From: DSYU01 sp963827605
GTDB taxonomy: Bacteria; Chloroflexota; Anaerolineae; Anaerolineales; Anaerolineaceae
Assembly: GCA_963827605.1 (NCBI GenBank)
Contig: CAWHBK010000001.1
Span: 682,001-746,000, forward strand
Direction: 5' to 3'
Length of the DNA stretch: 64,000 bases
Position numbers and translations under genes: made by a program
Shown here: piece after piece, positions 8,660 to 16,789 of the stretch
How the letters are laid out: every line of letters begins with the position of its first letter
How positions within the stretch are numbered: the stretch's first letter is position 1
Notes under the pieces: generated by a model
Told to the model about the DNA's origin: nothing
The model's input: only the letters and a program-made list of their open reading frames with translations
Databases searched by the model: none

Positions 8660-9463
8660 TTATTGTCCAGTATGCAGCCGGGTGTCACTGTCTTCAAGTG
8701 CAGTCAGGATATAAGGGCCATCTTCAGTTATTGCGACCGAATGCTCAAAGTGAGCTGTAAGCCCGCCATCCGCTGATACCACCGTCCATTCATCCGGCAT
8801 TACCCGGGTGCGGAATGACTTGGCCAGTACCATAGGCTCCAGCGCAATCGTCATCCCCACCCGCAACACCAATCCTCGACCCGGAACACCGTAGTTCGGT
8901 ACCTGTGGGCCTTCGTGCATTTGCCGCCCAACCCCGTGCCCCGTGTACTCACGAGTAACGGAGAAACCGCGTGCTTCCACGTAATTCTGGACCGCAGCAG
9001 AAACATCGCCAATCCGATTGTTTACCACCATCTGCTTGATCCCTTCGTACAGTGAGGCTTCGGTAACGTCTAACAGGCGCTGCGCATCCGGAGAAATATG
9101 GCCGACCCCGGCTGAAAGAGCCGAATCGGCCACATAGCCTTCGTAAACCACCCCACAATCCACCGAAACAATATCCCCTTCTTTCAGCTTGCGCTTGCCA
9201 GGGATGCCGTGTACCAGCTCTTCATTGACGCTGACGGTTGTGCTGGCCGGATAAGGATATGCTCCAGGATAGTTCTTGAAAGGCGAAAATACACCATGCT
9301 TGCGCAGTACTTCTTCGGCAGCTGCGTTGATGTCCGCGGTCGTAACCCCAGGGCGCAGGGTAGCGCGAGCCGCCGCCAACGCTTCCGCGTTGATCTTGCC
9401 GGCGATACGCATTAGTTGCAGCTCTTGCGCGGTTTTGATTGTGATCTGCCGATCCCAGGCCAT
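8660..9463 (-). CDS. map: Methionine aminopeptidase, type I
   Basis: Removes the N-terminal methionine from nascent proteins; a dinuclear metal enzyme. All five ligands are visible: Asp in VDCGV, Asp in ADSA, His in TGHGVG, Glu in ALEPM and Glu in FEHSV. At 267 residues with no insert before the catalytic domain it is the bacterial type I form. It follows adk by 6 bases. About 110 bases separate it from rpmJ downstream; that gap contains no infA-like frame. Confidence 0.96.
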   Translation of the reverse strand: MAWDRQITIKTAQELQLMRIAGKINAEALAAARATLRPGVTTADINAAAEEVLRKHGVFSPFKNYPGAYPYPASTTVSVNEELVHGIPGKRKLKEGDIVSVDCGVVYEGYVADSALSAGVGHISPDAQRLLDVTEASLYEGIKQMVVNNRIGDVSAAVQNYVEARGFSVTREYTGHGVGRQMHEGPQVPNYGVPGRGLVLRVGMTIALEPMVLAKSFRTRVMPDEWTVVSADGGLTAHFEHSVAITEDGPYILTALEDSDTRLHTGQ

Positions 9464-9469
9464 AAATTG

Positions 9470-10123
9470 CTATCCCTTCTGAATCGCGGTCAAAATTTCT
9501 TGCGAGACTTCATCGATGTTCTTCGTACCATCCACTTCGACAAGCAAGCCTTTCCCGCGGTAGTACTCGATCAGCGGCGATGTCTGATCCATATAAACGT
9601 GGATCCGCCGCTCGACCGTTTCTGCCTTATCATCGTCACGCTGGATGAGCTTTGTCCCATCCACATCACACACTCCGGCGGTCTTTGGCGGGTTATACTT
9701 TTCGTGATACACCTTCCCGCATTCCGGGCACGTCCACCGGCCGCCCAGGCGCTCAACCAATACCTCCGCGGGTACGGAGATATATGGCACACTGTCAACT
9801 TTCGCGTTCAAGGTAGCCAGCATCTCTGCCAGGGCGGTCGCCTGGGCGGGCGTGCGTGGAAAACCATCCAGAAGCGCGCCGTCCTTGCAATCCGGGCGAG
9901 AGATACGGTCACGGACCATGGCAATGGTGACATCATCCGGAACCAGTTCACCCCGGTTCATATAACCCTGCGCCATTTTGCCAAGCTCAGTCTGGTTCTT
10001 CAAGTTCTCCCGAAAGAGATCACCTGAAGAGATATGCGCCAGGTTCATTTCCCGCGAGATTACCTGGGCTTGCGTCCCTTTGCCTGCCCCTGGAGGGCCC
10101 AGTAGAACAATGTAGGTGGCCAT
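9470..10123 (-). CDS. adk: Adenylate kinase (zinc-lid form)
   Basis: Interconverts ATP + AMP and 2 ADP. The P-loop GPPGAGKGTQ is at the N-terminus, followed by ISSGDLFR, DGFPRT and a LID domain with CPEC and CDVD (C-x2-C-x16-C-x2-D), a structural zinc site common in Gram-positive-type enzymes. The ATG at 10123 fits the family start (MATYIVLLG) and gives 217 residues; an upstream ATG at 10144 overlapping secY would add seven. Confidence 0.95.
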   Translation of the reverse strand: MATYIVLLGPPGAGKGTQAQVISREMNLAHISSGDLFRENLKNQTELGKMAQGYMNRGELVPDDVTIAMVRDRISRPDCKDGALLDGFPRTPAQATALAEMLATLNAKVDSVPYISVPAEVLVERLGGRWTCPECGKVYHEKYNPPKTAGVCDVDGTKLIQRDDDKAETVERRIHVYMDQTSPLIEYYRGKGLLVEVDGTKNIDEVSQEILTAIQKG

Positions 10124-10136
10124 AGAATCTCGAGCC

Positions 10137-11474
10137 TTATCCACGGATCAAATTCTCATCATAACCGTGCATCTTCAGCTCGGTTTCAATGATCGTGAAG
10201 GTATCCCGAACTACGCCGACCACGATCAGCAGACCAGCCGCCGAGACCAGTAACAGACTGGAGCGGGATGCAGCCGGGAAGAGTGGGGTCAGGAGAAACG
10301 GCAAGACCGCTACAAACCCCAGGAACAGCGCGCCCGGCAGTGTAATACGCCGCTGCACTTTGGTCAGGTACTTCTGCGTGGGGCTGCCACGCACCACACC
10401 AGGGATTTGCGCGCCCTGGCGCTTCAGGTTGTCGCCATAGTTTTGCTGTGCGAAGAGCACATCCGTATAGAAGAACGTGAACAGAACCACGGTCAGGAAA
10501 TACAGAGTCCCATATGCCATGCCCTGTCCATTGAATGTGGTGGCTACCCAGTTGGCCGCGCTGGCCAACCAGGGGGTTTTTACTTGGGTGAAATAGCTGG
10601 CGACGATGGCCGGAAAGGTCAGGAAGGCCTGGGCGAAGATCAGAGGGATCATACCGGCCATGTTGACCATTAGCGGCAGGTTGCTGCGCACGGGCATCGA
10701 CATGCGATTACCCATCCGGCGGCCTGGGAACAAAACGGGCACATTGCGCCGGCCTTGCTGAACGAACACGATGGCAAAGATGGTGAGGGCAAGGATAATG
10801 AGGATGGTGATTACCATCCACCAACCATTGACCCGGTCGCTGAGCATCGAACCAAAGTTGGACGGGATGCGGGAAACGATCCCCGCAAAAATGATCAACG
10901 ACAGACCCTGGTTCGGAATGCCATATTCTGAGATGAGCTGGCCCAGCCAGATACCCATCATTGTACCGGCAACCATGGTAATAAGCGTTGTGACAGACGG
11001 CAGCAGCGAAGCCCCCGTAAAGCCAAAGCTGCTCAGAACCTGCCCACCCGCCATCTGGTTGAAGATATTAATCTGACCAATCGCCGACAGCAGCGCCATC
11101 GGGATCGTCAATATAATCGTCCACTTCTCCATCAATTTCTGGCCCTGGCGCGGATCTTCTTTCATCCGCGCTTCCAGTGCTGGAATGATCGGGATTAATA
11201 GCTGGATGATAATCTGGGCGGTAATGTATGGGTAAACACCCATTGCCAAAATCGAGAAGTTCGACATCGTCCCGCCAGACAAAAGATCCAGCATGCCAAT
11301 CAAACCCGAGGCCGCTCCGGTTCCGCCCGTCAGCGAAGCAATCGCTTCACGATTGATGCCAGGTACCGGAATGTTCGCCGCCAGGCGATACAGAACCAGC
11401 AGTGCAAGCGTGATGAGCAGCTTCTTGCGAATATCTTCGGACTTCCACAAATAACGCCAAGCTGACCGCTTCAT
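10137..11474 (-). CDS. secY: Protein translocase subunit SecY
   Basis: Central channel of the Sec translocon in the cytoplasmic membrane. 445 residues with ten predicted membrane spans; the plug/first-loop region starts after NIPVPGINREA, LLSGGTMSNFSILAMGVYPYITA marks helix 2, and GQGLSLIIFAGIV-like (NQGLSLIIFAGIVSRIP) and a late PGIR-equivalent IPGVVRGSPTQKYL are present. Between rplO and adk, as in most bacteria. Confidence 0.97.
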   Translation of the reverse strand: MKRSAWRYLWKSEDIRKKLLITLALLVLYRLAANIPVPGINREAIASLTGGTGAASGLIGMLDLLSGGTMSNFSILAMGVYPYITAQIIIQLLIPIIPALEARMKEDPRQGQKLMEKWTIILTIPMALLSAIGQINIFNQMAGGQVLSSFGFTGASLLPSVTTLITMVAGTMMGIWLGQLISEYGIPNQGLSLIIFAGIVSRIPSNFGSMLSDRVNGWWMVITILIILALTIFAIVFVQQGRRNVPVLFPGRRMGNRMSMPVRSNLPLMVNMAGMIPLIFAQAFLTFPAIVASYFTQVKTPWLASAANWVATTFNGQGMAYGTLYFLTVVLFTFFYTDVLFAQQNYGDNLKRQGAQIPGVVRGSPTQKYLTKVQRRITLPGALFLGFVAVLPFLLTPLFPAASRSSLLLVSAAGLLIVVGVVRDTFTIIETELKMHGYDENLIRG

Positions 11475-11498
11475 GCGTGGGTCTCCTCAGATCGCCAA

Positions 11499-11951
11499 TC
11501 AGGCGATAATCTCTATGCTGCCCCCGGCAGCTTCAATTTTTTCACGTGCGCTCTTGGTAACGCGCTGGACGCGAACGGTAATCGCAACATGAATGTCACC
11601 GCGGCCGAGTACCACAACCGGGTTCTTCGGCTGATGCAGCATCTTGGACTCGGCCAGGAACTCCCGCGTTACTTCGGTCCCTGCGGGGAGTTCAGCGAGT
11701 TGTTCGACGTTGACTTCGTTATACTCAACCTGGTTCGGCGGGGTAAAACCCTCACCACGCCGGAAAGGCAGGCGTCGGTAGAAAGGCAAGTTACCACCCT
11801 GCCGGTACAGGTGACCATTCTGACCAGAGCGCGAGCCTTCACCCTTGGTGCCGCGGCCAGCCGTCTTTCCTTGACCAGCCGAACCACCCTGGCCCTTACG
11901 CTTGGGCTCTTTTTTGGCGCCCGGATTGGGCATCAAATCGTGAAGTTTCAT
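11499..11951 (-). CDS. rplO: Ribosomal protein L15
   Basis: Late-assembling 50S protein; 150 residues. Begins MKLHDLMPNPGAKKEPKRKG and has the glycine-rich GQGKTAGRGTKGEGSRSG, GGNLPFYRRLPFRRGF-like segment and the C-terminal AREKIEAAGGSIEII. Only 8 bases separate it from rpmD. Confidence 0.97.
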   Translation of the reverse strand: MKLHDLMPNPGAKKEPKRKGQGGSAGQGKTAGRGTKGEGSRSGQNGHLYRQGGNLPFYRRLPFRRGEGFTPPNQVEYNEVNVEQLAELPAGTEVTREFLAESKMLHQPKNPVVVLGRGDIHVAITVRVQRVTKSAREKIEAAGGSIEIIA

Positions 11952-11959
11952 TACTCTAC

Positions 11960-12160
11960 CTACACTTCCTCAATCTTAACAAGATGGTTCACCTTCAAAA
12001 GCTTACCCCGCAAATCCGGGGTATCATCGTGGACAACACTCTGATGCAGCTTGCGCAAACCCAGCGTGCGGATGGTAGCTTTATGGCGCTCCGAGTAACC
12101 AATGGCGCTTTTCACATAAGTGATGCGCAGTTTCTTCGGTAGTTTGGTTTCCTCAGCCAT
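11960..12160 (-). CDS. rpmD: Ribosomal protein L30
   Basis: Small 50S protein, 66 residues. The core KLRITYVKSAIGYSERHKAT and RTLGLRKLHQSVVHDDTP is typical. The ATG at 12160 is chosen because GGAGG lies 5 bases upstream; the open frame extends 16 codons further without homology. The start overlaps the rpsE stop by 8 bases, suggesting translational coupling. Confidence 0.95.
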   Translation of the reverse strand: MAEETKLPKKLRITYVKSAIGYSERHKATIRTLGLRKLHQSVVHDDTPDLRGKLLKVNHLVKIEEV

Positions 12161-12686
12161 TTTTCCTCCGTTCCCAGAATGGCATAACGTCCTTGACGCT
12201 CTTCCCACGCCGGGCTGCTTCTTCTTCCGGATTCTTTAGCTGTTCCAGGGCATCAAACGTTGCCTGGACCACGTTGAGCACGTTCGCGCTGCCCAGCGAT
12301 TTGGTCAGGATATCGTGGATCCCAGCCGCTTCCAATACCGCGCGCACACCACCGGCCGCGATTACGCCCGTACCGGGCGAAGCCGGTCTGAGCAGCACTT
12401 TCGCGCCGGCCAGCTTGCCGGTCACCTCATGCGGGATGGTGGTTCCCATCAGGGACACACTCCGCATGGTTTTATGCGCCCGTTCAGTGGCTTTGCGCAT
12501 TGCATCGGGAACAGCATTGGCTTTACCAACTCCCAGGCCAACCCGGCCGTGGTTGTCGCCAGTAACTACCGTTACGCGAAACGAGAAACGCCGGCCGCCC
12601 TTCACAACTTTGGCCACACGCGCAATCTCGATCACACGCTCGTCGTACTGCTGTTCCGTCGATTGATAGTCGTTCGTATCGCTCAT
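12153..12686 (-). CDS. rpsE: Ribosomal protein S5
   Basis: 30S protein important for decoding accuracy; 177 residues. Contains the double-stranded RNA-binding half (VVKGGRRFSFRVTVVTGD, GRVGLGVGKANAV) and the C-terminal half (LLRPASPGTGVIAAGGVRAVLE, AGIHDILTKSLGSAN). Its end overlaps rpmD. Confidence 0.97.
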   Translation of the reverse strand: MSDTNDYQSTEQQYDERVIEIARVAKVVKGGRRFSFRVTVVTGDNHGRVGLGVGKANAVPDAMRKATERAHKTMRSVSLMGTTIPHEVTGKLAGAKVLLRPASPGTGVIAAGGVRAVLEAAGIHDILTKSLGSANVLNVVQATFDALEQLKNPEEEAARRGKSVKDVMPFWERRKNG

Positions 12687-12713
12687 AATTCAGGCCCTCT
12701 GTCCTCGTTATCG

Positions 12714-13079
12714 TTAAAATTCCAGCCCAGATTCGCGCGCGCCATCTGCCAGAGCCTTCACTCTGCCGATATAGCGGAAGCCGCCCCGGTCAAAAATCAC
12801 CTGGGTAACACCTTTGCCTTTCGCGCGTTCACCAACCATCTGACCAACGAGATGAGCCTGTTCAGTCTTGTTCTTGCCGTTCAGCTTCCCACGCAGCTCG
12901 TGATCGATACTGGAAGCAGCGGCAAGGGTGTGACCAGCCTTGTCGTCAATCACCTGGGCGTAAATTTCCGCTTCACTGCGGAAAATGTTCAACCGCGGGC
13001 GCTCAGACGTCCCAACGATATGCTTGCGCACGCGGCGATGCCGTCGAATGCGTGACTCAGCACGAGTTATCTTCGCCAT
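12714..13079 (-). CDS. rplR: Ribosomal protein L18
   Basis: 5S rRNA-binding 50S protein, 121 residues. Features RRHRRVRKHIVGTSERPRLN, FRSEAEIYAQVIDD, and the end VIFDRGGFRYIGRVKALADG with AREGGLEF-like (ARESGLEF). Lies between rplF and rpsE in the conserved spc order. Confidence 0.97.
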   Translation of the reverse strand: MAKITRAESRIRRHRRVRKHIVGTSERPRLNIFRSEAEIYAQVIDDKAGHTLAAASSIDHELRGKLNGKNKTEQAHLVGQMVGERAKGKGVTQVIFDRGGFRYIGRVKALADGARESGLEF

Positions 13080-13087
13080 GGATACAC

Positions 13088-13642
13088 CTATTTCTTGCCC
13101 TTACCCTTGCCAGATTTACCTGCCTTGCGGCGGATCTTTTCACCCGCATAACGGATGCCTTTACCGTGGTATGGCTCAGGCGGGCGGATGCTGCGAATGT
13201 TGGCCGCAACTTGGCCAACCAGTTCTTTGTCGAAACCGGATACCTTGATCTGGCGCGTTTTCGTGTCCACTTCAAAGGTAATCCCATCCGGGGGGGGCAT
13301 CACTACCGGGTGCGAGTACCCAACATTGAGCACCAGGTCTTTGCCATTTACATCGGCGCGGTAACCTACCCCTTCAATTTCTAATGCCCTGGTAAAACCG
13401 GTGCTTACACCGGTAACCATATTATTAATCAGCGCACGGGCTGTGCCGTGCAGCGCTCGCATGGTCGGCGCTTCAGATTCACGGTGCACCACCACGTTGC
13501 CATCTTCCATCTGGAAGGTAACACCCTGGGCAAAGGTGCGTTCGATCTGGCCTTTGGGGCCTTTGACCCGCACATTCAACCCCTGGATGTCCACCTGCAC
13601 ACCGGACGGAATGGTGACTGGTAATCGTCCTACACGAGACAC
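13088..13642 (-). CDS. rplF: Ribosomal protein L6
   Basis: 50S protein near the GTPase centre, 184 residues. Starts MSRVGRLPVTIPSGVQVDI, has VKGPKGQ, the GVSTGFTRALEIEGVGYRA repeat region and the motif PPEPYHGKGIRYAGEKIRRK near the C-terminus, followed by a lysine- and glycine-rich tail (KAGKSGKGKGKK). Confidence 0.97.
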   Translation of the reverse strand: MSRVGRLPVTIPSGVQVDIQGLNVRVKGPKGQIERTFAQGVTFQMEDGNVVVHRESEAPTMRALHGTARALINNMVTGVSTGFTRALEIEGVGYRADVNGKDLVLNVGYSHPVVMPPPDGITFEVDTKTRQIKVSGFDKELVGQVAANIRSIRPPEPYHGKGIRYAGEKIRRKAGKSGKGKGKK

Positions 13643-13675
13643 AATATACCTCCTTCTACAAGGGTAACCCTGCGG

Positions 13676-14089
13676 CTACCACACCTTGCAGAGTATTTCA
13701 CCGCCCACGCCAAGCTGGCGCGCGCGTTGCCCGGTCATCACGCCCTTGGGTGTCGAAAGAATGGCAATGCCAATTCCCGACAGAACCCATGGGATTTCCG
13801 TTTTCGGCGTATAAATCCGGCGACCAGGGCGGCTTATCCGCTCAAGCCCCGTAATTACCGCGCGGCGGGCCCGGCGTTCGCCTACAAACTTCAGGCGTAA
13901 GCGCAGGGTTTTCTTTGTCGGGATCTCACCGTCCACCACCTCAAAGCCTTCAATGTACCCTTCTTCCTTCAAGATCCGGGCAATTTCTACCTTGATCTTG
14001 GAGCAGGGCATTGCAACCAGGCTCTGGCCGGTCAGGACGCTGTTGCGAACCCGCGTCAACATATCAGCAATTGGATCATTCACGCTCAT
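13676..14089 (-). CDS. rpsH: Ribosomal protein S8
   Basis: Primary 16S rRNA-binding protein, 137 residues. Starts MSVNDPIADMLTRVRNS, contains ILKEEGYIEGFEVVD, LKFVGERRARRAV-type central region, and ends with the highly conserved segment GIGIAILSTPKGVMTG and a final GGEILCKVW. Confidence 0.97.
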   Translation of the reverse strand: MSVNDPIADMLTRVRNSVLTGQSLVAMPCSKIKVEIARILKEEGYIEGFEVVDGEIPTKKTLRLRLKFVGERRARRAVITGLERISRPGRRIYTPKTEIPWVLSGIGIAILSTPKGVMTGQRARQLGVGGEILCKVW

Positions 14090-14108
14090 CGATCTTCCTC
14101 CAGACCGG

Positions 14109-14291
14109 CTACCAGGATGACTTCATCACGCCGGGGATTTTACCCTGCAGCGCCAATTCGCGGAAGCAAATACGGCACAAACCAAACCGGCGGAGATAAC
14201 CACGTGGGCGACCACACTTTCCACAGCGATGGCGAACCTGGGTTTCATATTTTCGCCGCATCTCACGATATATGATGCTTTTCTTAGCCAT
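14109..14291 (-). CDS. rpsN: Ribosomal protein S14, type Z (zinc-binding)
   Basis: Short 60-residue zinc form of S14. Two CxxC pairs are present, CGKCGRPRGYLRRF and CRICFRELA, before the end GKIPGVMKSSW. Such short forms are usual in Gram-positive and Chloroflexota lineages, while the 100-residue form lacks the cysteines. Starts 1 base after the rplE stop. Confidence 0.96.
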   Translation of the reverse strand: MAKKSIIYREMRRKYETQVRHRCGKCGRPRGYLRRFGLCRICFRELALQGKIPGVMKSSW

Positions 14292-14292
14292 A

Positions 14293-14835
14293 TTAGTCCT
14301 TTCTGAATGGCATGCCGAGCATTTCTAACAATTGCGCTGCCTGCTCATCATTCTTGGCAGACGTTACAATGGTGATTTCCATGCCACGGATCTTATCGAT
14401 CTTATCGTACTCGATCTCGGGGAAGATCAACTGTTCACGCAAACCAAGCGTGTAATTACCGCGACCATCAAAGGCATCGCGCGACACACCCCGGAAATCA
14501 CGCACACGCGGCAGTACGATGTTCAATAACCGATCCAGGAAGGCCCACATGCGCTCGCCGCGCAGGGTAACCTTGGCGCCAATTGCCCGGCCTTCACGTA
14601 ACTTGAAGGCAGCAATACTGACTCGGGCTTTTGTCACCACTGGCTTCTGCCCCGTAATTTGGGACAAATCACCGACAGCGGCATCCAGCGCCTTGGGGTT
14701 ATCCATGGCTTCGCCCATGCCGATATTCACAACCACTTTCTTTACCTGTGGCACCTGCATCAAATTGTCGAAACCTAAGGTTTCTTTGAGTGCTGGCACC
14801 AGCTCGGTTTGATACCGTTCTTTCATCCTATTCAT
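14293..14835 (-). CDS. rplE: Ribosomal protein L5
   Basis: 5S rRNA-binding 50S protein that bridges to S13; 180 residues. Contains MQVPQVKKVVVNIGMGEA, TGQKPVVTKAR, SIAAFKLREG, IGAKVTLRG, and GRGNYTLGLREQLIFPEI. A second in-frame ATG three codons in is an alternative start. Confidence 0.97.
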   Translation of the reverse strand: MNRMKERYQTELVPALKETLGFDNLMQVPQVKKVVVNIGMGEAMDNPKALDAAVGDLSQITGQKPVVTKARVSIAAFKLREGRAIGAKVTLRGERMWAFLDRLLNIVLPRVRDFRGVSRDAFDGRGNYTLGLREQLIFPEIEYDKIDKIRGMEITIVTSAKNDEQAAQLLEMLGMPFRKD

Positions 14836-14850
14836 CGTTCAACTCCGGGG

Positions 14851-15183
14851 CTACTCATCAATGGAAGCTTGGCAGCGCTTGCAAACGCGGCGGGCAGTTT
14901 CACCATCACGCGCGATGCTCAAGCGGGTCGGCTTTCCACACTTCGGGCATACCAGCATCACATTGGAGAGATGCAGGGGGGCTTCAAAGCGCACGCGACC
15001 GGGGTTGATCGTCCGGCCCTGAGACTGAACCTGGCGCTGGTGCTTGGTGCGCACATTGGCGCCTTGCACAACCACCCGGTTCTCTTCAGGGATTACCCGA
15101 ATGACCTCACCGCGCTTGCCCTTATCTTCAGAGCGGCCCGTAATAATTTCTACTGTATCGCCTTTATGAATCTTGACCTTCAT
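14851..15183 (-). CDS. rplX: Ribosomal protein L24
   Basis: Assembly-initiator protein of the 50S subunit, 110 residues. The KOW motif KIHKGDTVEIITGRSEDKGKRG is followed by VRTKHQRQ and GGI-like central parts. The C-terminus carries CPKCGKPTR and CKRCQAS, two CxxC pairs consistent with a zinc knuckle seen in some L24 proteins. The ATG at 15183 is chosen because GAGGAG lies 7 bases upstream; ATGs at 15189 and 15201 are also in frame. Confidence 0.95.
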   Translation of the reverse strand: MKVKIHKGDTVEIITGRSEDKGKRGEVIRVIPEENRVVVQGANVRTKHQRQVQSQGRTINPGRVRFEAPLHLSNVMLVCPKCGKPTRLSIARDGETARRVCKRCQASIDE

Positions 15184-15207
15184 GGCCATGCTCCTCAGCA
15201 CTCGCTC

Positions 15208-15576
15208 CTAGATAACTTCAGGAGCCAGTGAAACAATCTTCATAAAGCCCTTCTCACGCAACTCGCGCGCGACCGGGCCAAAAATACGCGTTCCACGCGG
15301 GTTCAGGTTGTTATCCAGGATAACAGCAGCGTTATCGTCGAAGCGGATGCTCGAGCCATCTTCACGGCGCCATTCTTTGGTACAGCGCACAATGACGGCT
15401 TTTACGATTTCACTCTTTTTCACCGAACCTTGTGGCGTAGCCGACTTGACGCTGCAAACCACAATGTCGCCTACACGACCGTAGCGGCGCGTTGAACCAC
15501 CCATAATGTGAATCACTTGAAGATCACGCGCTCCAGTGTTGTCCGCAACTTTAAGGTGAGACTCCTGTTGAATCAT
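15208..15576 (-). CDS. rplN: Ribosomal protein L14
   Basis: 50S protein at the subunit interface, 122 residues. Starts MIQQESHLKVADNTGARDLQ, then IHIMGGSTRRYGRVGDIVV, a central AVIVRCTKEWRREDGSSIRF and DDNAAVILDN, and the end EKGFMKIVSLAPEVI. Six bases after rpsQ. Confidence 0.97.
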   Translation of the reverse strand: MIQQESHLKVADNTGARDLQVIHIMGGSTRRYGRVGDIVVCSVKSATPQGSVKKSEIVKAVIVRCTKEWRREDGSSIRFDDNAAVILDNNLNPRGTRIFGPVARELREKGFMKIVSLAPEVI

Positions 15577-15581
15577 GGCTG

Positions 15582-16082
15582 CTACTCTCCCTCAACCGTA
15601 TCGGTCGCGGACGTTTCGTTGTCGGCATCCGTTTCTTCAACCTGGGCTGTTTCGGATTCCACCTCGGAAGCTTCTTCCACGGAAGTTTCAACTGCGGCAG
15701 CCTCTGTCGCGACATCTTCTGCCACGGCTGTTTCAGCTACGGCTGTTTCAGCCGCGACAGCTACCGGCGCGACAGCTTCTGCCACGTCGTTTTCTTCCGT
15801 CATTACGCTTTCCACAATCGGTTCAGCCAAAGCAGCTTCACCCAGCCGGCGGTCAATCTTCTCGACGACCCAGCGCTTATCGCGTGAAAGCGGGCGGCTC
15901 TCCACAATCGTAACCACATCACCCACTTTTGCATCCAGTTCGTCGTGCGCCTTGAAGCGGCTGGAGGCATGCACCACTTTCTTATAAAGCGGGTGCTTAT
16001 AGGTGCGGGAAACTACCACGACCACCGTCTTCATCATCTTGTCGCTGGCGACGACACCAGTCATGCGACGTCGATTGTTCAT
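15582..16082 (-). CDS. rpsQ: Ribosomal protein S17 with acidic C-terminal extension
   Basis: The first 85 residues are a standard S17 (RRRMTGVVASDKMMKTVVVV, YKHPLYKKVVHASSRFKAHDE, GDVVTIVESRPLSRDKRWVV). The protein then runs on to 166 residues with a tail of about 80 residues made almost only of Ala, Val, Glu, Thr, Asp and Ser, with short repeats such as ETAVAETAVAED. S17 is normally 80-110 residues, so this roughly doubles it and turns a basic protein acidic at one end. The tail is in frame with no sign of error and ends 5 bases before rplN. Start overlaps the rpmC stop (ATGA). Confidence 0.95.
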   Translation of the reverse strand: MNNRRRMTGVVASDKMMKTVVVVVSRTYKHPLYKKVVHASSRFKAHDELDAKVGDVVTIVESRPLSRDKRWVVEKIDRRLGEAALAEPIVESVMTEENDVAEAVAPVAVAAETAVAETAVAEDVATEAAAVETSVEEASEVESETAQVEETDADNETSATDTVEGE

Positions 16083-16285
16083 TTTGCACCTTCTTCCGCC
16101 AGCTCGCGTTCACGCAGCAGTGTTTCAAAGCGCGCAACTAACCGGCGACTGATCTTAAGACGGCTGGTATCCGTCAACTGGCCCGTTACTACCTGGAAGC
16201 GCAGGTTCATCAGCTCTTGCCGGGCATCGGCCAGTTTTGACTGTAATTCTTCCGTAGAAAGTAATCGAATCTCAGACGTTTTCAT
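16079..16285 (-). CDS. rpmC: Ribosomal protein L29
   Basis: Small two-helix 50S protein at the tunnel exit, 68 residues. LSTEELQSKLADARQELMNLRFQ and the QLTDTSRLKISRRLVARFETLL helix are typical. Both ends overlap neighbours by ATGA (rplP upstream, rpsQ downstream), indicating coupled translation. Confidence 0.96.
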   Translation of the reverse strand: MKTSEIRLLSTEELQSKLADARQELMNLRFQVVTGQLTDTSRLKISRRLVARFETLLRERELAEEGAK

Positions 16286-16710
16286 GATTGTTCTCCTGCC
16301 AGTTCATCACGAGCAACAACTTTGGTCCGGACGGAGAACTTGTAGGCTGCCTGTTGGAGCGCAACCTTCGCAATTTCGGAGGGCAGGCCACCAACTTCGA
16401 ACATGATCCGGCCTGGCTTTACCACTGCTACCCAATACTCCACACTACCTTTGCCTTTGCCCATGCGGGTTTCTGGTGGCTTGCGGGTATAGGGATGATC
16501 GGGGAAAATCCGAATCCACACCTTACCACGGCGCTTCATTTCGCGTACGATCGTACGGCGGGCAGCTTCAATCTGTCGGGCGGAAACCCATCCCGGCTCC
16601 AAAGCCTGCAGGCCGTATTCTCCAAAGGAGACTTCCGCCCCACGGGTGGCCTTGCCGGTCATGCGTCCGCGCTGTTGCTTGCGCCACTTGACACGTTTTG
16701 GCATCAACAT
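16282..16710 (-). CDS. rplP: Ribosomal protein L16
   Basis: 50S protein organising the A-site tRNA region, 142 residues. Starts MLMPKRVKWRKQQRGRMTG, then FGEYGLQALEPGWVSARQIEAARR, RIFPDHPYTRKPPETRMGKGKG and the C-terminal VARDELAGEQS. Start at 16710 agrees with the family and has GAGG about 8 bases upstream. Confidence 0.97.
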   Translation of the reverse strand: MLMPKRVKWRKQQRGRMTGKATRGAEVSFGEYGLQALEPGWVSARQIEAARRTIVREMKRRGKVWIRIFPDHPYTRKPPETRMGKGKGSVEYWVAVVKPGRIMFEVGGLPSEIAKVALQQAAYKFSVRTKVVARDELAGEQS

Positions 16711-16789
16711 AGTCGTTCCCTCTTTCTAAACCTGGGTCCCTCGGGCCAGCGGCTTTCCAGAAACCGCCAGCACCGCAAAACCGGATTGT

